From an uncultured Methanolobus sp. (GTDB taxonomy: Archaea > Halobacteriota > Methanosarcinia > Methanosarcinales > Methanosarcinaceae): a stretch of DNA of 64,000 bases. The stretch is from NCBI RefSeq assembly GCF_963665675.1, contig NZ_OY762425.1, positions 1 through 64,000 of the forward strand, written 5' to 3'. Below are positions 24,926 through 35,605 of this stretch, in pieces. Within the stretch, counting starts at the first letter, position 1; the number at the start of each line of letters is the position of its first letter. The notes beneath the pieces are model-generated. The model was not told the DNA's origin and did not search any database. It saw only the letters and a program-made list of their open reading frames with translations. The position numbers were made by a program, and so were the translations under genes.

Positions 24926-27900
24926 TCATAGAAAGTTTCTGAGTTCTTTCTCAAGTAAATCATATTGTTTTTCAAGTTCAGCCATATCAGCAGATATTTC
25001 ATCTATTTGACCTTTATTACCAGCTTTCTCTATCTCTGCCGCTATAGTACTTAGGCCCATGCCGCCAATGTTGGCTGAAGTCCCTTTTATGCTGTGTGCA
25101 TACCAGCTAATCCTGTCTAATTCCTCTTTTTCTATGCTTGCCCTGAGGGCTTCTATCTGTTTTGGCAGATCTTCAAGGAAGATTTTAATCAGACTTCTGG
25201 CAAGGTCTTCGTCCATTCCCCTCTCATAAAGTGTCTGAATATCGAATACGGGAGAATCCATAGGTTCATGGGCCTTTCCCGAGGGACCACTTCTCTTGCT
25301 TTCATTTTGCGTCACACTATGCCATTTTTTCAGTGTTTCCGTAAGTGCCTTCAAGGAAATCGGTTTTGATATATAATCATTCATACCAGCCTCCATGCAG
25401 CGCTCTTTATCACCTTTCATTGCATATGCAGTCATTGCAATGACAGGGATTTCATGGTTAAGGACGGATGATCGCGGGTCCCGGATGCGACGGGTAGCTC
25501 CAAATCCATCCACTTCCGGCATCTGCACATCCATAAGCACCAGATCATAGGGCATCATCTCCAGTGCTTTTATTGCTTCCACACCATTACCAACGGTATC
25601 TGTATGATAGCCCAGTTTTTGTAACATGCTCTGGGCTACTTTCTGGTTAACAATATTGTCTTCAGCCAGCAGTACCCTGATATTGTTACGGGACTGGTCA
25701 GAACTTGAGTGGGCACAAACATGGGAATTGGGCTGTTTTTGCCTATGGTTACCTAAAATGACGGACAATATATCAAGCAGTTCCAGATGCCTGACGGGTT
25801 TGGTAAGATACGCCGCAAAGTTTTTGTTTTTCATATCAGGACGTACACCCAGAGAGCTCAACATTACCAATGGAGTGTTTTTAAGTTTCTTATCGGATTT
25901 AATAGCATTTGCCACAGCTTCCCCATCCATATTCGGCATTTGCATGTCCAGAATAGCTACCTGGAACGGATCGCCGTCTTCATGCGCATGGTACATAGCC
26001 TGCAGTGCTGCAAGCCCACTCTCAGCCTCTTCTACTTTTACACCCCAGGAAGACAAACGCTTACTGAGTATCTCAAGATTTGTTGCATTGTCATCAACGA
26101 CCAGAATATGCGTACCCTCGACCTCTGCAGTATTTTCTTTCCTGCGTTCGCCGGATGAAATCTTTGGAAGGTCGATTGTGAACCAGAACTCTGAACCTTT
26201 GTCCACTTCACTTTCCACACCTATCTCGCCGCCCATCAATTCCACAAGCTGTCTGGAAATTGCAAGTCCGAGTCCCGTCCCTCCGTACTGACGTGTTATG
26301 GAAGTATCCACCTGACTGAACTTATTAAAAAGAAGATTCATTTTGTTGTCTGGAATGCCGATGCCAGTGTCCCTGACTGAAAAGTGCAGTCTTGCCATTG
26401 AGTCGGTTTCGGATTCAAGGGTCACATTGACCGCGACCTCGCCCTGTTCTGTAAACTTGACCGCATTACCGGCCAGGTTAAACAGGATCTGTTGCAGGCG
26501 ACCCGGATCACCATTGAGACATACAGGAACGTCCGGCGATGCTGCACATATGAATTCCAGTTCTTTTTCCTGGGCTCTGACAGAAAGCATAGCAGCGAAA
26601 TCATCCAGCATCTTCTGGAGATCAAAATCCACTGTTTCCAGTTCAAGCTTGCCAGCCTCTATCTTTGAAAAATCCAGGATATCGTTGATGATCTGAAGCA
26701 GCGATTCCCCGCTGACCTTTACCGTTTCCGCATACTGCCACTGTTCATCAGTAAGTTCGGTATCCAGGAGCAATCCTGCCATGCCGATAACACCGTTCAT
26801 AGGTGTACGTATCTCATGTGACATATTGGCCAGAAACTCGCTCTTTGCCCGTGTAGCTTCCTCAGCCCTGATCAAAGCCTGATCTAACTCCTTGTTTTTC
26901 TGTTCCAGTTCATTTGCATATGTAAGCAGTTTCTCTTCTGCGAGTTTATATTCGGTTACATCATGCACCACGCCAAGGGAGCGGACGACCGCTCCGCTAG
27001 GTTCGCGTTCATGGACACATTTTTCGTGGACATAGCGTATTTCACGTGTATCCCGGCGAATAATGCGATGCTCAATCTCATATGTGTCTTTTCCTTCTTG
27101 CAAAGAACTGGAATAGGCGGTGTCCACCATAACCCGTTCTTCCGGATGAACGGCATCGAGAAAGTCCTGGTAGGTGGCATCGAACTCCTGCGGTTTGAAT
27201 CCAAATATGCGATAAGCTTCGTCCGACCAGGTCAGGCGATTTGCAACTATATCGAAGGCCCAACTACCAACATGGGCTATCTCCTGTGACTTTGCCAGGG
27301 ATGATTCACTTTCCTGAAGTGCTTTCTCTGCTTTCTTGCGTTCTGTGATATCACGACTAATTACCAGCATGGCTGGCTTTCCTTCATATTCAATTAGTCG
27401 ATTATTTACCTCAACCTGCATTGCAGAACCATCTTTACGAATGGCAACTGCCTCAAAGATAGCATAACCATGTCTTGATAAATCCTCCATCTGTTCTGGC
27501 ACCCTTGCTCTGGCTTCCAGAGGTGTGAAGTCCATTATTGTCATCTGCAGCAGTTCATCACGACTGTATCCCAGATCATCACATGTTTTCTGGTTTACTT
27601 CCAATAAATGAGCATCTATGTCGGCTATAAAGATTCCATCATTGGCATTATCAAATATTGTCCTGAATTTCTTCTCAGATTCCATCAAAGTTCTTTCTGC
27701 ATTCTTACGTTCTGTGATATCCGTCAAAACAAGAGTAAGACCGATAACGTTACTATCAGTATCTCTGAGCGGGCTGAATACTATGGAGTGCCAGCGTTTG
27801 TCATGTTGCGAAACTTTTAACTCTTTAATTCCGGTGAAATCTTCACCGGCAAGCACCCTGTCAAAATCCTCTTTTACTTTCTTTCTCTCCACAGGGTCGT

Positions 27901-29017
27901 TAATGTAACCTGGCAAATCAGTGCCGACCTCTATATCGGCACCCCATGCCTTTTTCATTAGCATGCGGTGATTTTTGTTAAAGGCAAGGTAGCGGTATTC
28001 CTTATCAAGGGCACATATAGCAACCTCTTTAGGGCTTTCAATAACTCCCCGCATGAGAGAATATGCCTGCCGGTATTTCTCTTCGCTCTTGTGCAGTGCT
28101 TCCTCAGCCTTAATCACTTCCAGTACGTTCCATACGGAATCCATTAACAAGGTAAGCTGAAGTACGTCCTCCTTATCATAATCAGTTTCTTTGTTGGCCA
28201 CAGCCACAACAGCAACGATGTTCCCTTTTTTGTACACGGGCACTGTCAGATATTTGTAAAGTTCCACATGTCCTTCAGGATAGCCTTTTTTCAGAGGATT
28301 GGGAGCCTGGAAATTATTTACGATTATTTCTTTGCCCTGCCGGACCGCTTCCCCCCAGATACCCGTTTTATCCAGTTCATAAACGGTCTGTGGCTCAACG
28401 ATAGCGCATTCTTTCATTACTCCTTTTGACCATGTGTTTAGGATAAATTGTCGTTGTGCCTCATTATAAAAATATATATAGCCTATCTTGCTTCGGGAAA
28501 GTTTGATGGCCTCTGCAAGTGCAAAATCAAGGAAATCCTGAACTGAATCGGCTCTGTACTGAAAAATGTTTTCAAGCCTTTTTATTCGTTCCTCACTGAG
28601 AAGCAGCTCCTCCTCTGCATTTTTCCTGACGGTAATGTCTATGAGGGTTCCTTCTATGTGCAAAGGAACATTATCATTATTGTATACGATCCCGGAATTT
28701 TCAAGAACCCAGCAAACACTTCCTTCCGGCCGTAGAATACGATACTCTGCAGATACTTTGCCTTCCAGTTCTCTTTGTTTTTTTGCAGCCTCTACAAGAG
28801 ATATGTCATCGGGATGTATGTATTGAGACCAGAGATCGGTTTTATTTAGAAGTTCTTGGGGATTAAGGCCTAATATCCTCTCGGAGGAATGACTTATGTA
28901 AACTAATTTAAGATCAGGATAGCTGGCAGTCCAGGCGACAATATCCGTTGACCTGAGAATGAGGTTCAGAATTTCATCCTTATTACATGTATTTCTTTCA
29001 ATATCGTCTACAACCAC
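24926..29017 (-). CDS. hybrid sensor histidine kinase (PAS-GAF-PAS3-HisKA-HATPase-REC-REC-Hpt)
   Basis: The 1363-residue cytosolic kinase carries PAS (about 15-130), GAF (about 150-310), three more PAS domains (about 325-440, 445-565, 570-690) and HisKA with phospho-acceptor His734 in [11 protein letters not shown]. The HATPase follows (about 840-955: N-box [25 protein letters not shown]), then REC1 (Asp1024 in [10 protein letters not shown]), REC2 (Asp1163 in [11 protein letters not shown]) and a C-terminal Hpt (His1308 in [13 protein letters not shown]). It is a complete BarA-like phosphorelay in one chain and needs an external regulator that is not encoded nearby. There are no transmembrane segments, so the ligand is internal or diffusible. 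GTG start at 29017 with AAGGTG upstream. Confidence 0.93.
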   Translation of the reverse strand: MVVDDIERNTCNKDEILNLILRSTDIVAWTASYPDLKLVYISHSSERILGLNPQELLNKTDLWSQYIHPDDISLVEAAKKQRELEGKVSAEYRILRPEGSVCWVLENSGIVYNNDNVPLHIEGTLIDITVRKNAEEELLLSEERIKRLENIFQYRADSVQDFLDFALAEAIKLSRSKIGYIYFYNEAQRQFILNTWSKGVMKECAIVEPQTVYELDKTGIWGEAVRQGKEIIVNNFQAPNPLKKGYPEGHVELYKYLTVPVYKKGNIVAVVAVANKETDYDKEDVLQLTLLMDSVWNVLEVIKAEEALHKSEEKYRQAYSLMRGVIESPKEVAICALDKEYRYLAFNKNHRMLMKKAWGADIEVGTDLPGYINDPVERKKVKEDFDRVLAGEDFTGIKELKVSQHDKRWHSIVFSPLRDTDSNVIGLTLVLTDITERKNAERTLMESEKKFRTIFDNANDGIFIADIDAHLLEVNQKTCDDLGYSRDELLQMTIMDFTPLEARARVPEQMEDLSRHGYAIFEAVAIRKDGSAMQVEVNNRLIEYEGKPAMLVISRDITERKKAEKALQESESSLAKSQEIAHVGSWAFDIVANRLTWSDEAYRIFGFKPQEFDATYQDFLDAVHPEERVMVDTAYSSSLQEGKDTYEIEHRIIRRDTREIRYVHEKCVHEREPSGAVVRSLGVVHDVTEYKLAEEKLLTYANELEQKNKELDQALIRAEEATRAKSEFLANMSHEIRTPMNGVIGMAGLLLDTELTDEQWQYAETVKVSGESLLQIINDILDFSKIEAGKLELETVDFDLQKMLDDFAAMLSVRAQEKELEFICAASPDVPVCLNGDPGRLQQILFNLAGNAVKFTEQGEVAVNVTLESETDSMARLHFSVRDTGIGIPDNKMNLLFNKFSQVDTSITRQYGGTGLGLAISRQLVELMGGEIGVESEVDKGSEFWFTIDLPKISSGERRKENTAEVEGTHILVVDDNATNLEILSKRLSSWGVKVEEAESGLAALQAMYHAHEDGDPFQVAILDMQMPNMDGEAVANAIKSDKKLKNTPLVMLSSLGVRPDMKNKNFAAYLTKPVRHLELLDILSVILGNHRQKQPNSHVCAHSSSDQSRNNIRVLLAEDNIVNQKVAQSMLQKLGYHTDTVGNGVEAIKALEMMPYDLVLMDVQMPEVDGFGATRRIRDPRSSVLNHEIPVIAMTAYAMKGDKERCMEAGMNDYISKPISLKALTETLKKWHSVTQNESKRSGPSGKAHEPMDSPVFDIQTLYERGMDEDLARSLIKIFLEDLPKQIEALRASIEKEELDRISWYAHSIKGTSANIGGMGLSTIAAEIEKAGNKGQIDEISADMAELEKQYDLLEKELRNFL

Positions 29018-29323
29018 ATTCGCACCTTACCCATACATTGGAATCATGATTTTCCCTTTGAATAACAGATATTAATAAAGAGTATACAAATTAGGTATAA
29101 GCCCGGGACCCCATTTGTTTAAATGTTACCCATATAAAATGAGATTTGTTAATATATAAATATACTGAATGGGATATAAAATATGAATGATATATACCAT
29201 GTGTGTTGATGTCTGAAAATTTCCAGCAGCTCTCCTGGTACATTCTCCGGCAAACCACAATCAAAAGACGGCTGCGGGTTATACTCAATTTCAGATTTCA
29301 TCATTTCAGTATCTTGCTCCCTG
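29018..29323. other. AT-rich intergenic region, promoter side of the hybrid kinase
   Basis: I see no coding sequence here. ATATATAAATATAC near 29153 and TTAATAAAGAGTATAC near 29070 are possible box A elements. The region up to 29323 may include degraded upstream parts of the IS1 relic that follows. Confidence 0.4.
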
Positions 29324-29445
29324 CAACCTTATTCACAAGATTGATAAGAAAGTCAAAGTGCTATACCGGGAGCATTGGAATGCAGAAGTATTCGATCATT
29401 CTTTTAATGAAATACGGAAATAACCAGTTATCTACATTTAGCTAA
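29324..29445 (+). pseudogene. relic of IS1-family transposase C-terminus
   Basis: The plus strand reads RLIRKSKCYTGSIGMQKYSI followed by ILLMKYGNNQLSTFS and stop, nearly identical to the end of the IS1-like transposase at 38386-39068 (RLRRKSKCYTKSIEMLKYSI). Nothing of the catalytic core remains. 29446-29761 holds no gene I recognise and is the leader of the next gene. Confidence 0.8.
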
Positions 29446-29761
29446 CACCATCAGATATCCTTATAATTGTGTGTTGTTATTTCCTTTTAAGCTACGTTAA
29501 TTCTGAATTTTTTTATATTTCACCAGTATTGGTGATATGCTGTAAAAGGAATGCAGCCCATGTGTCCTTTTTTAGCAAAACTATTGAAAAGAAACATATC
29601 ATTATAATGATGCTCATTAGACAGAATAGTAGAGAAAATTTTAAATATCAAATTGATAAAGCATCAAGTGCAGTTAGTAATTTCGCAGGATAAAAAAATC
29701 AATTTGTGAAAATACCCAGGGTTTTGCACCCGTTCTGCTTAAAACAAAACGAGGAAAGAAA

Positions 29762-30136
29762 ATGAAGACCGAACGCAAGATTCTGGTATGTGAGAACGGA
29801 AAGCTGGTGCTTAGAAAAGTATCACTTACCTACAAAGACTCTAATGGAGAGACCGCATACCTGTTCGAGCCTGAAAAGAAGGCAGAGAGCTATTACGAAC
29901 GCATAGAGAACAATTTCCTGCTCATAGGTCTTCTCAGGAAAGCAGACATGTCCAAACTCAGCAACGAAGAAGTTCAGGCTCTTATGCTCAAGAAGCATGA
30001 AAAGGAAGAGAATTTCCTCAGAGCCGGAAGAGCAAAGGGATACAGGTTTGGTGTAGACATGAACCCTGATGATATTTTGAGGTTCTACATATCACTTTCA
30101 CCTGAAGAACGTGTTGCACTGGATTGTAAGCCCTGA
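29762..30136 (+). CDS. conserved hypothetical protein (124 aa)
   Basis: A soluble protein starting MKTERKILVCENGKLVLRKV, with a beta-rich N-terminal half and a helical, charged C-terminal half (KHEKEENFLRAGRAKGYRFG). A strong ribosome site GAGGAAAG lies 5 bases before the ATG. No catalytic or metal-binding motif is evident, and I do not recognise the family. It precedes the Asn-synthetase/Dph6 gene by 166 bp and may be separately transcribed. Confidence 0.7.
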   Translation: MKTERKILVCENGKLVLRKVSLTYKDSNGETAYLFEPEKKAESYYERIENNFLLIGLLRKADMSKLSNEEVQALMLKKHEKEENFLRAGRAKGYRFGVDMNPDDILRFYISLSPEERVALDCKP

Positions 30137-30302
30137 ACACATCTTCCTTTAATCATTTTTACTTTTCATCTTAATTCAATTCATTTGTTCAAACAATCCT
30201 CTCTTTTTCATTTTTTGATCTCTAGTTTTCGCGGTACTCTACTCAAAGCATTTATCAGACTTCAACACTTCTTTGAACTAAAAACAGGTCACTGATCAGA
30301 AT

Positions 30303-32468
30303 ATGTGCTCAATTACAGGCTTTTTTAACAATGATAATTCAATGGAACATGCACTGAGTTCCCTTGAGATCACAAAAAACAGAGGACTCGATGGAATTGG
30401 AATCTGCACTGCTGGAAAAGTATTCCGTGCAGAAAATGTAAATTCACTTGGAATAAACAGTGAAACCACGGAGAGAAATGTTCTGGGACACAGGCTGCAC
30501 TCCATGGTCAACTTCGTTCTACAGCCACTTATCCACAAAGGCAGGATTATTGCTAATTGTGAGATCTATAACTGGAAAGAGCTTGCTGTGAAATATAAGA
30601 TACAGGCTGAAAATGATACTGACCTGCTGATTCAACTTATAGAAAAAAAAGCTGAAAATGATAATAGCAACATGATGCAACTCATAGATGAGGTGCTCCG
30701 TGAGGTAATCGGAGTATATGCAATTGCCTACTGGATGGATGATACGGTTTACGTTGCAAGGGACATTGTTGGCCTTAAGCCAGTCTGGTACGCCCTTTCC
30801 GCTGGCTTTGCATTTTGCTCTGAAAAAAAAGCACTTGCAAAGAATGGGTTTGCGGATATAAAGGAACTTAATCCAAGGGAAATACTAGCCTATAACATTG
30901 AAACAGGAACACTTGAAAAATTCAACAGGAATTTCTTTTCCATTACACCGGAACACGAAGGCAGCATGGATGAAATTGAAGTGAAAATGCAGCAGGTTCT
31001 GGAAGATGCTGTTTCCATACGCATGCCGGAAGAGAAATTCGGTATCCTTTTTTCAGGAGGACTTGATTCCACAATAATCGCCTGTCTGTGCAAACTTATG
31101 GGCAAAAAACCGGGAATTGATTTTACATGCTATACTGCAGGTCTTGCAGGAGTACAGCTTCCACCTGATGTGGAATATGCAAAAAAAATGGCTGATGAAC
31201 TCGGACTCGACCTGAAGATCAAAATCATAGACCTTGACGAAGTGGAAGAATATCTCAAAGATGTTGTCCCTCTTGTTGAAGATAGCAACGTACCAAAAGT
31301 TGGTGTTGCTCTCACCATGTATGCAGCATGTGTGGCTGCAAGGGAAGATGGCATCAGGGTGGTGTTCTCAGGTTCAGGAGCCGACGAAATTTTTGCAGGT
31401 TATGATCGTCATAAACGTTCAACTGACATCAGCAGGGATTGTTATGCAGATGTCCTGAAGATCTATGAGAAGAACACCTATCGCGACGATGTTGTTTCAA
31501 TGAACAACAACATTGAGCTTCGTGTTCCTTATCTTGATAAGAAGTTTGTGGACTATTGCCTGAAAATCCCACCTGAATACAAGATTAATGAAGAGCAGAA
31601 CAAACTCATACTCCGCATGCTTGCTGAAAAGATCGGAATTCCTGCCGAAGTCAGCCAGCGCAAAAAACAGGCAGCTCAGTATGGAAGTCGCTTTGACAAA
31701 GCAATTGGTAAACTTGCAAAGAAAGCAGGATGCAAAACAAAGACTGACTACCTGAAACAGTTCTATGGACAGCCAAACCTCAAACTTGGAGTGCTTTTCA
31801 GTTCAGGAAAGGACAGTAATTATGCAATGCATGTGATGCAGCAACAAAACTATTCCATTGAATGCCTTATCACCATCAAAAGCCAGAATCCTGATTCTTA
31901 TATGTTCCATACTCCAAACATTGACCTTGCACGCCTTCAGGCAGAAGCAATGGAACTTCCTCTTATTGAAGAACTCACCATGGGTGAAAAGGAGAAAGAA
32001 CTGGACGACATGAAAAATGCTATTATCCGTGCAAAGGAAGAATTCGGTATTGAAGGTGTCATCACAGGCGCCCTTTATTCAAACTACCAGCGTGAGAGGA
32101 TCGAGAAAGTTTGTGACGGACTCGGGCTTAAGGTATTTTCACCTCTTTGGCACATCGATCAGGAGAAGGAGATGAGACAGCTCCTTGACCTTGGATTTGA
32201 GTTCGTCTTCAGCAGCATTGCAGCTTATGGCCTGAATAAGAGCTGGGTTGGGCGTGTTATTGAAGAGAAGGACATTGATAAACTTGTCAGGCTCAACGAG
32301 AAGATAGGTCTCAATGTTGCCGGTGAAGGCGGGGAGTTTGAGAGTTTTGTCATGGACGGGCCAATGTATAAGAAGAAGATAGAAATCCGTGACTTTGAGA
32401 TATTTGAACTTGATGAGTACACGGCAAAAGTTGCTATAACGGATGCCGTGCTTGTGGATAAAGAGTGA
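30303..32468 (+). CDS. asparagine synthetase-like / diphthine-ammonia ligase (Dph6) fusion
   Basis: The 721 residues join an AsnB-like half and a Dph6 half. Residues 1-190 are a glutamine amidotransferase domain with the N-terminal nucleophile Cys2 (MCSITGFF). Residues 230-460 are an asparagine-synthetase-type ATP-pyrophosphatase (FSGGLDS at about 250-256, SGSGADEIFAGY). Residues 492-721 are an ATP_bind_4/Dph6 domain with a second PP-loop, FSSGKDS (about 499-505), and the GEGGEFESFV motif. Dph6 amidates diphthine on elongation factor 2. The fusion could supply glutamine-derived ammonia to that step, although the first PP-loop domain may have its own substrate. Start ATG 30303 is fixed by the need for Cys at position 2. 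Confidence 0.9.
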   Translation: MCSITGFFNNDNSMEHALSSLEITKNRGLDGIGICTAGKVFRAENVNSLGINSETTERNVLGHRLHSMVNFVLQPLIHKGRIIANCEIYNWKELAVKYKIQAENDTDLLIQLIEKKAENDNSNMMQLIDEVLREVIGVYAIAYWMDDTVYVARDIVGLKPVWYALSAGFAFCSEKKALAKNGFADIKELNPREILAYNIETGTLEKFNRNFFSITPEHEGSMDEIEVKMQQVLEDAVSIRMPEEKFGILFSGGLDSTIIACLCKLMGKKPGIDFTCYTAGLAGVQLPPDVEYAKKMADELGLDLKIKIIDLDEVEEYLKDVVPLVEDSNVPKVGVALTMYAACVAAREDGIRVVFSGSGADEIFAGYDRHKRSTDISRDCYADVLKIYEKNTYRDDVVSMNNNIELRVPYLDKKFVDYCLKIPPEYKINEEQNKLILRMLAEKIGIPAEVSQRKKQAAQYGSRFDKAIGKLAKKAGCKTKTDYLKQFYGQPNLKLGVLFSSGKDSNYAMHVMQQQNYSIECLITIKSQNPDSYMFHTPNIDLARLQAEAMELPLIEELTMGEKEKELDDMKNAIIRAKEEFGIEGVITGALYSNYQRERIEKVCDGLGLKVFSPLWHIDQEKEMRQLLDLGFEFVFSSIAAYGLNKSWVGRVIEEKDIDKLVRLNEKIGLNVAGEGGEFESFVMDGPMYKKKIEIRDFEIFELDEYTAKVAITDAVLVDKE

Positions 32469-32678
32469 TTAGTCTCATATCTCCTTTTTAACTCTCTTGA
32501 CTTCCTTTTTCCTGCATGAGCCGTATTCTATATTTTTTAACATCTTTTTTATCCGCATCCTTTTTGCTGGCAAAAGGTTCTTAAAGACCTATGAGTATAG
32601 CGTGCAGGTAATTCAATTCATGGATTTTATACAATAAATCTGACTATTAATCAAATAACTAATATCGAGTTGATCAAT

Positions 32679-33431
32679 TTGGCAATCGAGAATGGAGATT
32701 TTATAAAGATAAACTATACCGGTAAGTTCAATGAAGGGCAGATCTTTGACACTACCGATGAACAGCTTGCAAAAGACAACGGCATTTTCAATCCACGTGG
32801 TGTTTACGGTGGAGATATTGTAATTGTTGGCTCAGGCCACACAATCAAAGGTCTTGATGAGGATTTCGTTGGAAAGGAAGTAGGATACTCCGGTACGATC
32901 ACAATTGCACCTGAGATGGCATTCGGCCCACACAATCCTGCTCTTGTTGAGACAGTTTCAGTTACAAAGATCAAGGACCAGCTTGAAGACCAGAGACCAT
33001 ATCCCGGAATGCCTGTTGAGCTCAACGGCAAGCGTGGTGTAATTTCCCAGATTATCGGCCGTAGAGTACGTGTAGACATGAACCATGCTCTTGCAGGTAA
33101 GGAAGTCGAATACGAGTACACAATCGAAGAGAAGATCGAGGACAAAGTTGCCAAGGCACAGGGTCTGCTTTCACTCTACACCGGCATGCCAGAGATCGAG
33201 GTTGAGGTTACAGATGACCTTATCAGAATCTACACTCCAATCGAGCTTGGCTTTAACCAGAGATGGCTTGTGTCCAAGATGACAATTGCAAGTGAGCTTA
33301 TCGACAAACTCGATATTCCAAGCCTGGAATTTGTCGAGAGGCACCCATATGTCCCTGAGACAGTTGAAGAAGCTCCTGAGGCAACCGAAGCTCCTGCAGA
33401 GGACGAAGAGGCTGAAGCCGAAGAGGAATAA
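32679..33431 (+). CDS. FKBP-type peptidyl-prolyl isomerase (SlyD-like)
   Basis: The 250-residue archaeal long-type FKBP has an FKBP domain with an inserted IF (chaperone) flap (about 1-155: GDFIKINYTG, IVGSGHTIKGLDEDFVGKEV, MNHALAGKEVEYEYTIEE), a C-terminal domain (about 160-225) and an acidic Glu/Ala tail. It accelerates prolyl isomerisation and assists folding in the cytosol. I place the start at TTG 32679, giving (M)AIENGDF, because GAGTTGAT at 32667-32674 matches the 16S 3' end with 4-base spacing. The TTG at 32670 lies inside that site. Confidence 0.88.
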   Translation: MAIENGDFIKINYTGKFNEGQIFDTTDEQLAKDNGIFNPRGVYGGDIVIVGSGHTIKGLDEDFVGKEVGYSGTITIAPEMAFGPHNPALVETVSVTKIKDQLEDQRPYPGMPVELNGKRGVISQIIGRRVRVDMNHALAGKEVEYEYTIEEKIEDKVAKAQGLLSLYTGMPEIEVEVTDDLIRIYTPIELGFNQRWLVSKMTIASELIDKLDIPSLEFVERHPYVPETVEEAPEATEAPAEDEEAEAEEE

Positions 33432-33525
33432 TCTTCCTCTTAACTTCTTACTTTATATAACACTTAAAAATTATCTAACACCTATCATTGGCAAATACTG
33501 TCAATATCGATTTTGTATCAAAACG

Positions 33526-33534
33526 CTTATATTC
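33526..33534 (+). promoter_or_regulatory. TATA-box candidate for tRNA-Ser
   Basis: CTTATATTC is centred about 34 bases upstream of the mature tRNA 5' end, as expected for an archaeal box A with a short leader. Confidence 0.4.
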
Positions 33535-33563
33535 TAGCTTGCTATTAAGATACCATCTGACAT

Positions 33564-33649
33564 GCTGAGGTAGCCAAGTGGACTACGGCGCCGGTCTTGA
33601 AAACCGGTAGTGCTAACGCGCTGCAAGAGTTCGAATCTCTTCCTCAGCG
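33564..33649 (+). tRNA. tRNA-Ser (UGA)
   Basis: Acceptor GCTGAGG pairs with CCTCAGC; discriminator G at 33649. The anticodon stem CCGGT/ACCGG encloses the loop CTTGAAA, with anticodon TGA at 33598-33600. A long variable arm (TAGTGCTAACGCGCTGC) and the T arm AGAGTTCGAATCTCT identify a class II serine tRNA. CCA is not encoded. A T-run (33660-33666) follows as a likely terminator. Confidence 0.96.
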
Positions 33650-34111
33650 TCGACATACTTTTTTTAAAAGTTATTTTTTCCATTCTTATAATGGACTGTT
33701 TTTTGTAGACCTACTATCGTATATTTGAGGTACAAGAATAATCTTGGGAGATGCTCCTCACAAAACAGCGTGCTTTTTTCTTTAGCTGTACATGCATCAG
33801 TACTATTGCAATCTATTTTTTATGCTGAATTGATATCTTTTGCACTTTGATTTATTAAATTCACTGAGAGATTTCCTCACAGTCCCTGAAAAGTGGAAAT
33901 TTTTAGATTAACACATCTAAAAACAAAAAATATGCTGAATTTACTTATAAATTATCATGGAAATTTTTGAAACTAACAATTCTAGGTTCAGATTCCAATC
34001 GCAAAAAAGAAAGGTAAAGTATAGTTTTCCATTACGTATTTTAATGGAAATGTTATATTTTTTAAATATAATTAACAGCCATATATATATGGAAATACAC
34101 AATGATTTTTA
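33650..34111. other. intergenic region without recognised genes
   Basis: AT-rich sequence downstream of tRNA-Ser. A plus-strand open frame beginning at 33957 lies mostly antisense to the 401-residue gene and is not supported. I see no repeat or RNA gene here. Confidence 0.5.
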
Positions 34112-35317
34112 TTACTCAGTAATCCACTTTATAGGGAATTCGTTTCTAATAGATGCCCATTTAAAAGAAAGTCCTACTATGGAAGTGCCTGCAGTAACCA
34201 TTAGAGCAGATGTCAATCTATTCAGTGTTTCTCTTAACCAAATAGCTAGTCCTTCAGGAAGGACTATATGTGCATATGTATTTAATACAAAGAAAAAGAT
34301 ATTAGATTCTTCAGCATATGGCGGTAGGAAAGGAGAAGTAATTATTAATAGACCTATTGCAAATAGCAGTGCGGACCCAGCAACAAAACTTTCTACTTTG
34401 TTTTCACTAATAAGTGATTTAGTGCCAGTGCGATACCTAACTATTCCATGGAATGATGGAATATCACTACTTTTTTCTAGAATATCGATTGTCGGGTGAA
34501 TTTTGAATTCGTCATCATTCCAAAATATGTTATATTTATATATGACTCGTTTTATGTGTGATAACTTAATCGATATTTTCTTAACAATATTCGGATTATC
34601 TTCAGTTTTTTCATGTTGAAATACTGAGTGACCGTCATGAAGTGCCTTGATTAATATACTACATGCCAGTTGCAGTCTTTTTGAATAGGGATTTTTAAGT
34701 CTTATTTTAATTGTAGATGCATTTGAGCGTGTAATAATTCCCCATGTCTTTGTTTCATCATTATAAAGTATACATATTAAACCCTTTGCGGCTAATATTT
34801 GTTGATGATATGTTGACAATCTAACATGTTTAAATCCGTCTTCTATTTTTGTGATATCCTCATCAATTGTTGGGTATTTCTTTGATAGAGTTTTTAAAAG
34901 TTTTAGTTTAGTTATTAGCTCAGTCAAACTACCGTCCATTGTTTCTTTAGGTATATGGCTCAATATATCCTTGGCTATACAATTTTTTAAAACTGATAGA
35001 TCAATTTTGTCCACTTTGATGTTTTCAATATCTATTTCATTCAAACAACTGCTATCTAAATCAATATCTAAATTGATACTATTAGGGTTACAAATATTAT
35101 CTATATCCTGATTTTGATTTTCTTTATTCACACCAACTAGTTCGTCAACTAGTTCATCAATTAGTTCATCAATTAGTATATCGGAAAGTACTGAAGTATC
35201 TTTTGTTAATTCTTTATTCACAATTATCCAATTAATTTTACATAGGAAAGAAATTAGCTCTTTGTTAGATAATGTTGTGTCACATGTAATAATAGCTCTA
35301 ATGCCTATCACCACCAA
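34112..35317 (-). CDS. orphan protein with acidic repeat and two C-terminal membrane helices
   Basis: The 401-residue AT-rich gene encodes an N-terminal region with a fourfold [LIV]DEL-type acidic repeat (LIDELIDELVDELV) produced by a 12-bp DNA repeat at about 35128-35180, then an Asp/Asn-rich stretch, a helical middle and a mixed domain (about 150-290). Two hydrophobic segments close it (FVAGSALLFAIGLLI and ALMVTAGTSIVGLSF). I recognise no family. GGTGGTGAT (about 35305-35313) resembles a ribosome site inside the first codons, so the true start may be a few codons downstream or noncanonical. It sits beside an IS element in an AT-rich patch, which suggests acquisition. Confidence 0.55.
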   Translation of the reverse strand: MVVIGIRAIITCDTTLSNKELISFLCKINWIIVNKELTKDTSVLSDILIDELIDELVDELVGVNKENQNQDIDNICNPNSINLDIDLDSSCLNEIDIENIKVDKIDLSVLKNCIAKDILSHIPKETMDGSLTELITKLKLLKTLSKKYPTIDEDITKIEDGFKHVRLSTYHQQILAAKGLICILYNDETKTWGIITRSNASTIKIRLKNPYSKRLQLACSILIKALHDGHSVFQHEKTEDNPNIVKKISIKLSHIKRVIYKYNIFWNDDEFKIHPTIDILEKSSDIPSFHGIVRYRTGTKSLISENKVESFVAGSALLFAIGLLIITSPFLPPYAEESNIFFFVLNTYAHIVLPEGLAIWLRETLNRLTSALMVTAGTSIVGLSFKWASIRNEFPIKWITE

Positions 35318-35605
35318 GGATATGCTTGTTGTTGGTAGACAACAGACATATTATTATATATACATATCGTGTTTTTTTATGTACATATTATATTATTTAT
35401 TCCTAATCAAATAGTAATTCTATTACAATTTAAAATTGATATGTAATTTCAATCCCTACATATTATATTTAATTAGAAAGTATTCGAATGACTAATTACC
35501 ATTATCAACCCTGGATTTAAACTTGCTTTAGTATTCAAAAAATAGATTCTAATTACTCTTTTTCTGTATGCTAGTAATTTAAAAACGTGATATTTATCTT
35601 ATATA

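Noticed and set aside
33957..34499. 180-codon open frame on the plus strand
   Set aside because: Most of it is antisense to the 401-residue minus-strand gene, with no ribosome site and no recognisable domain.
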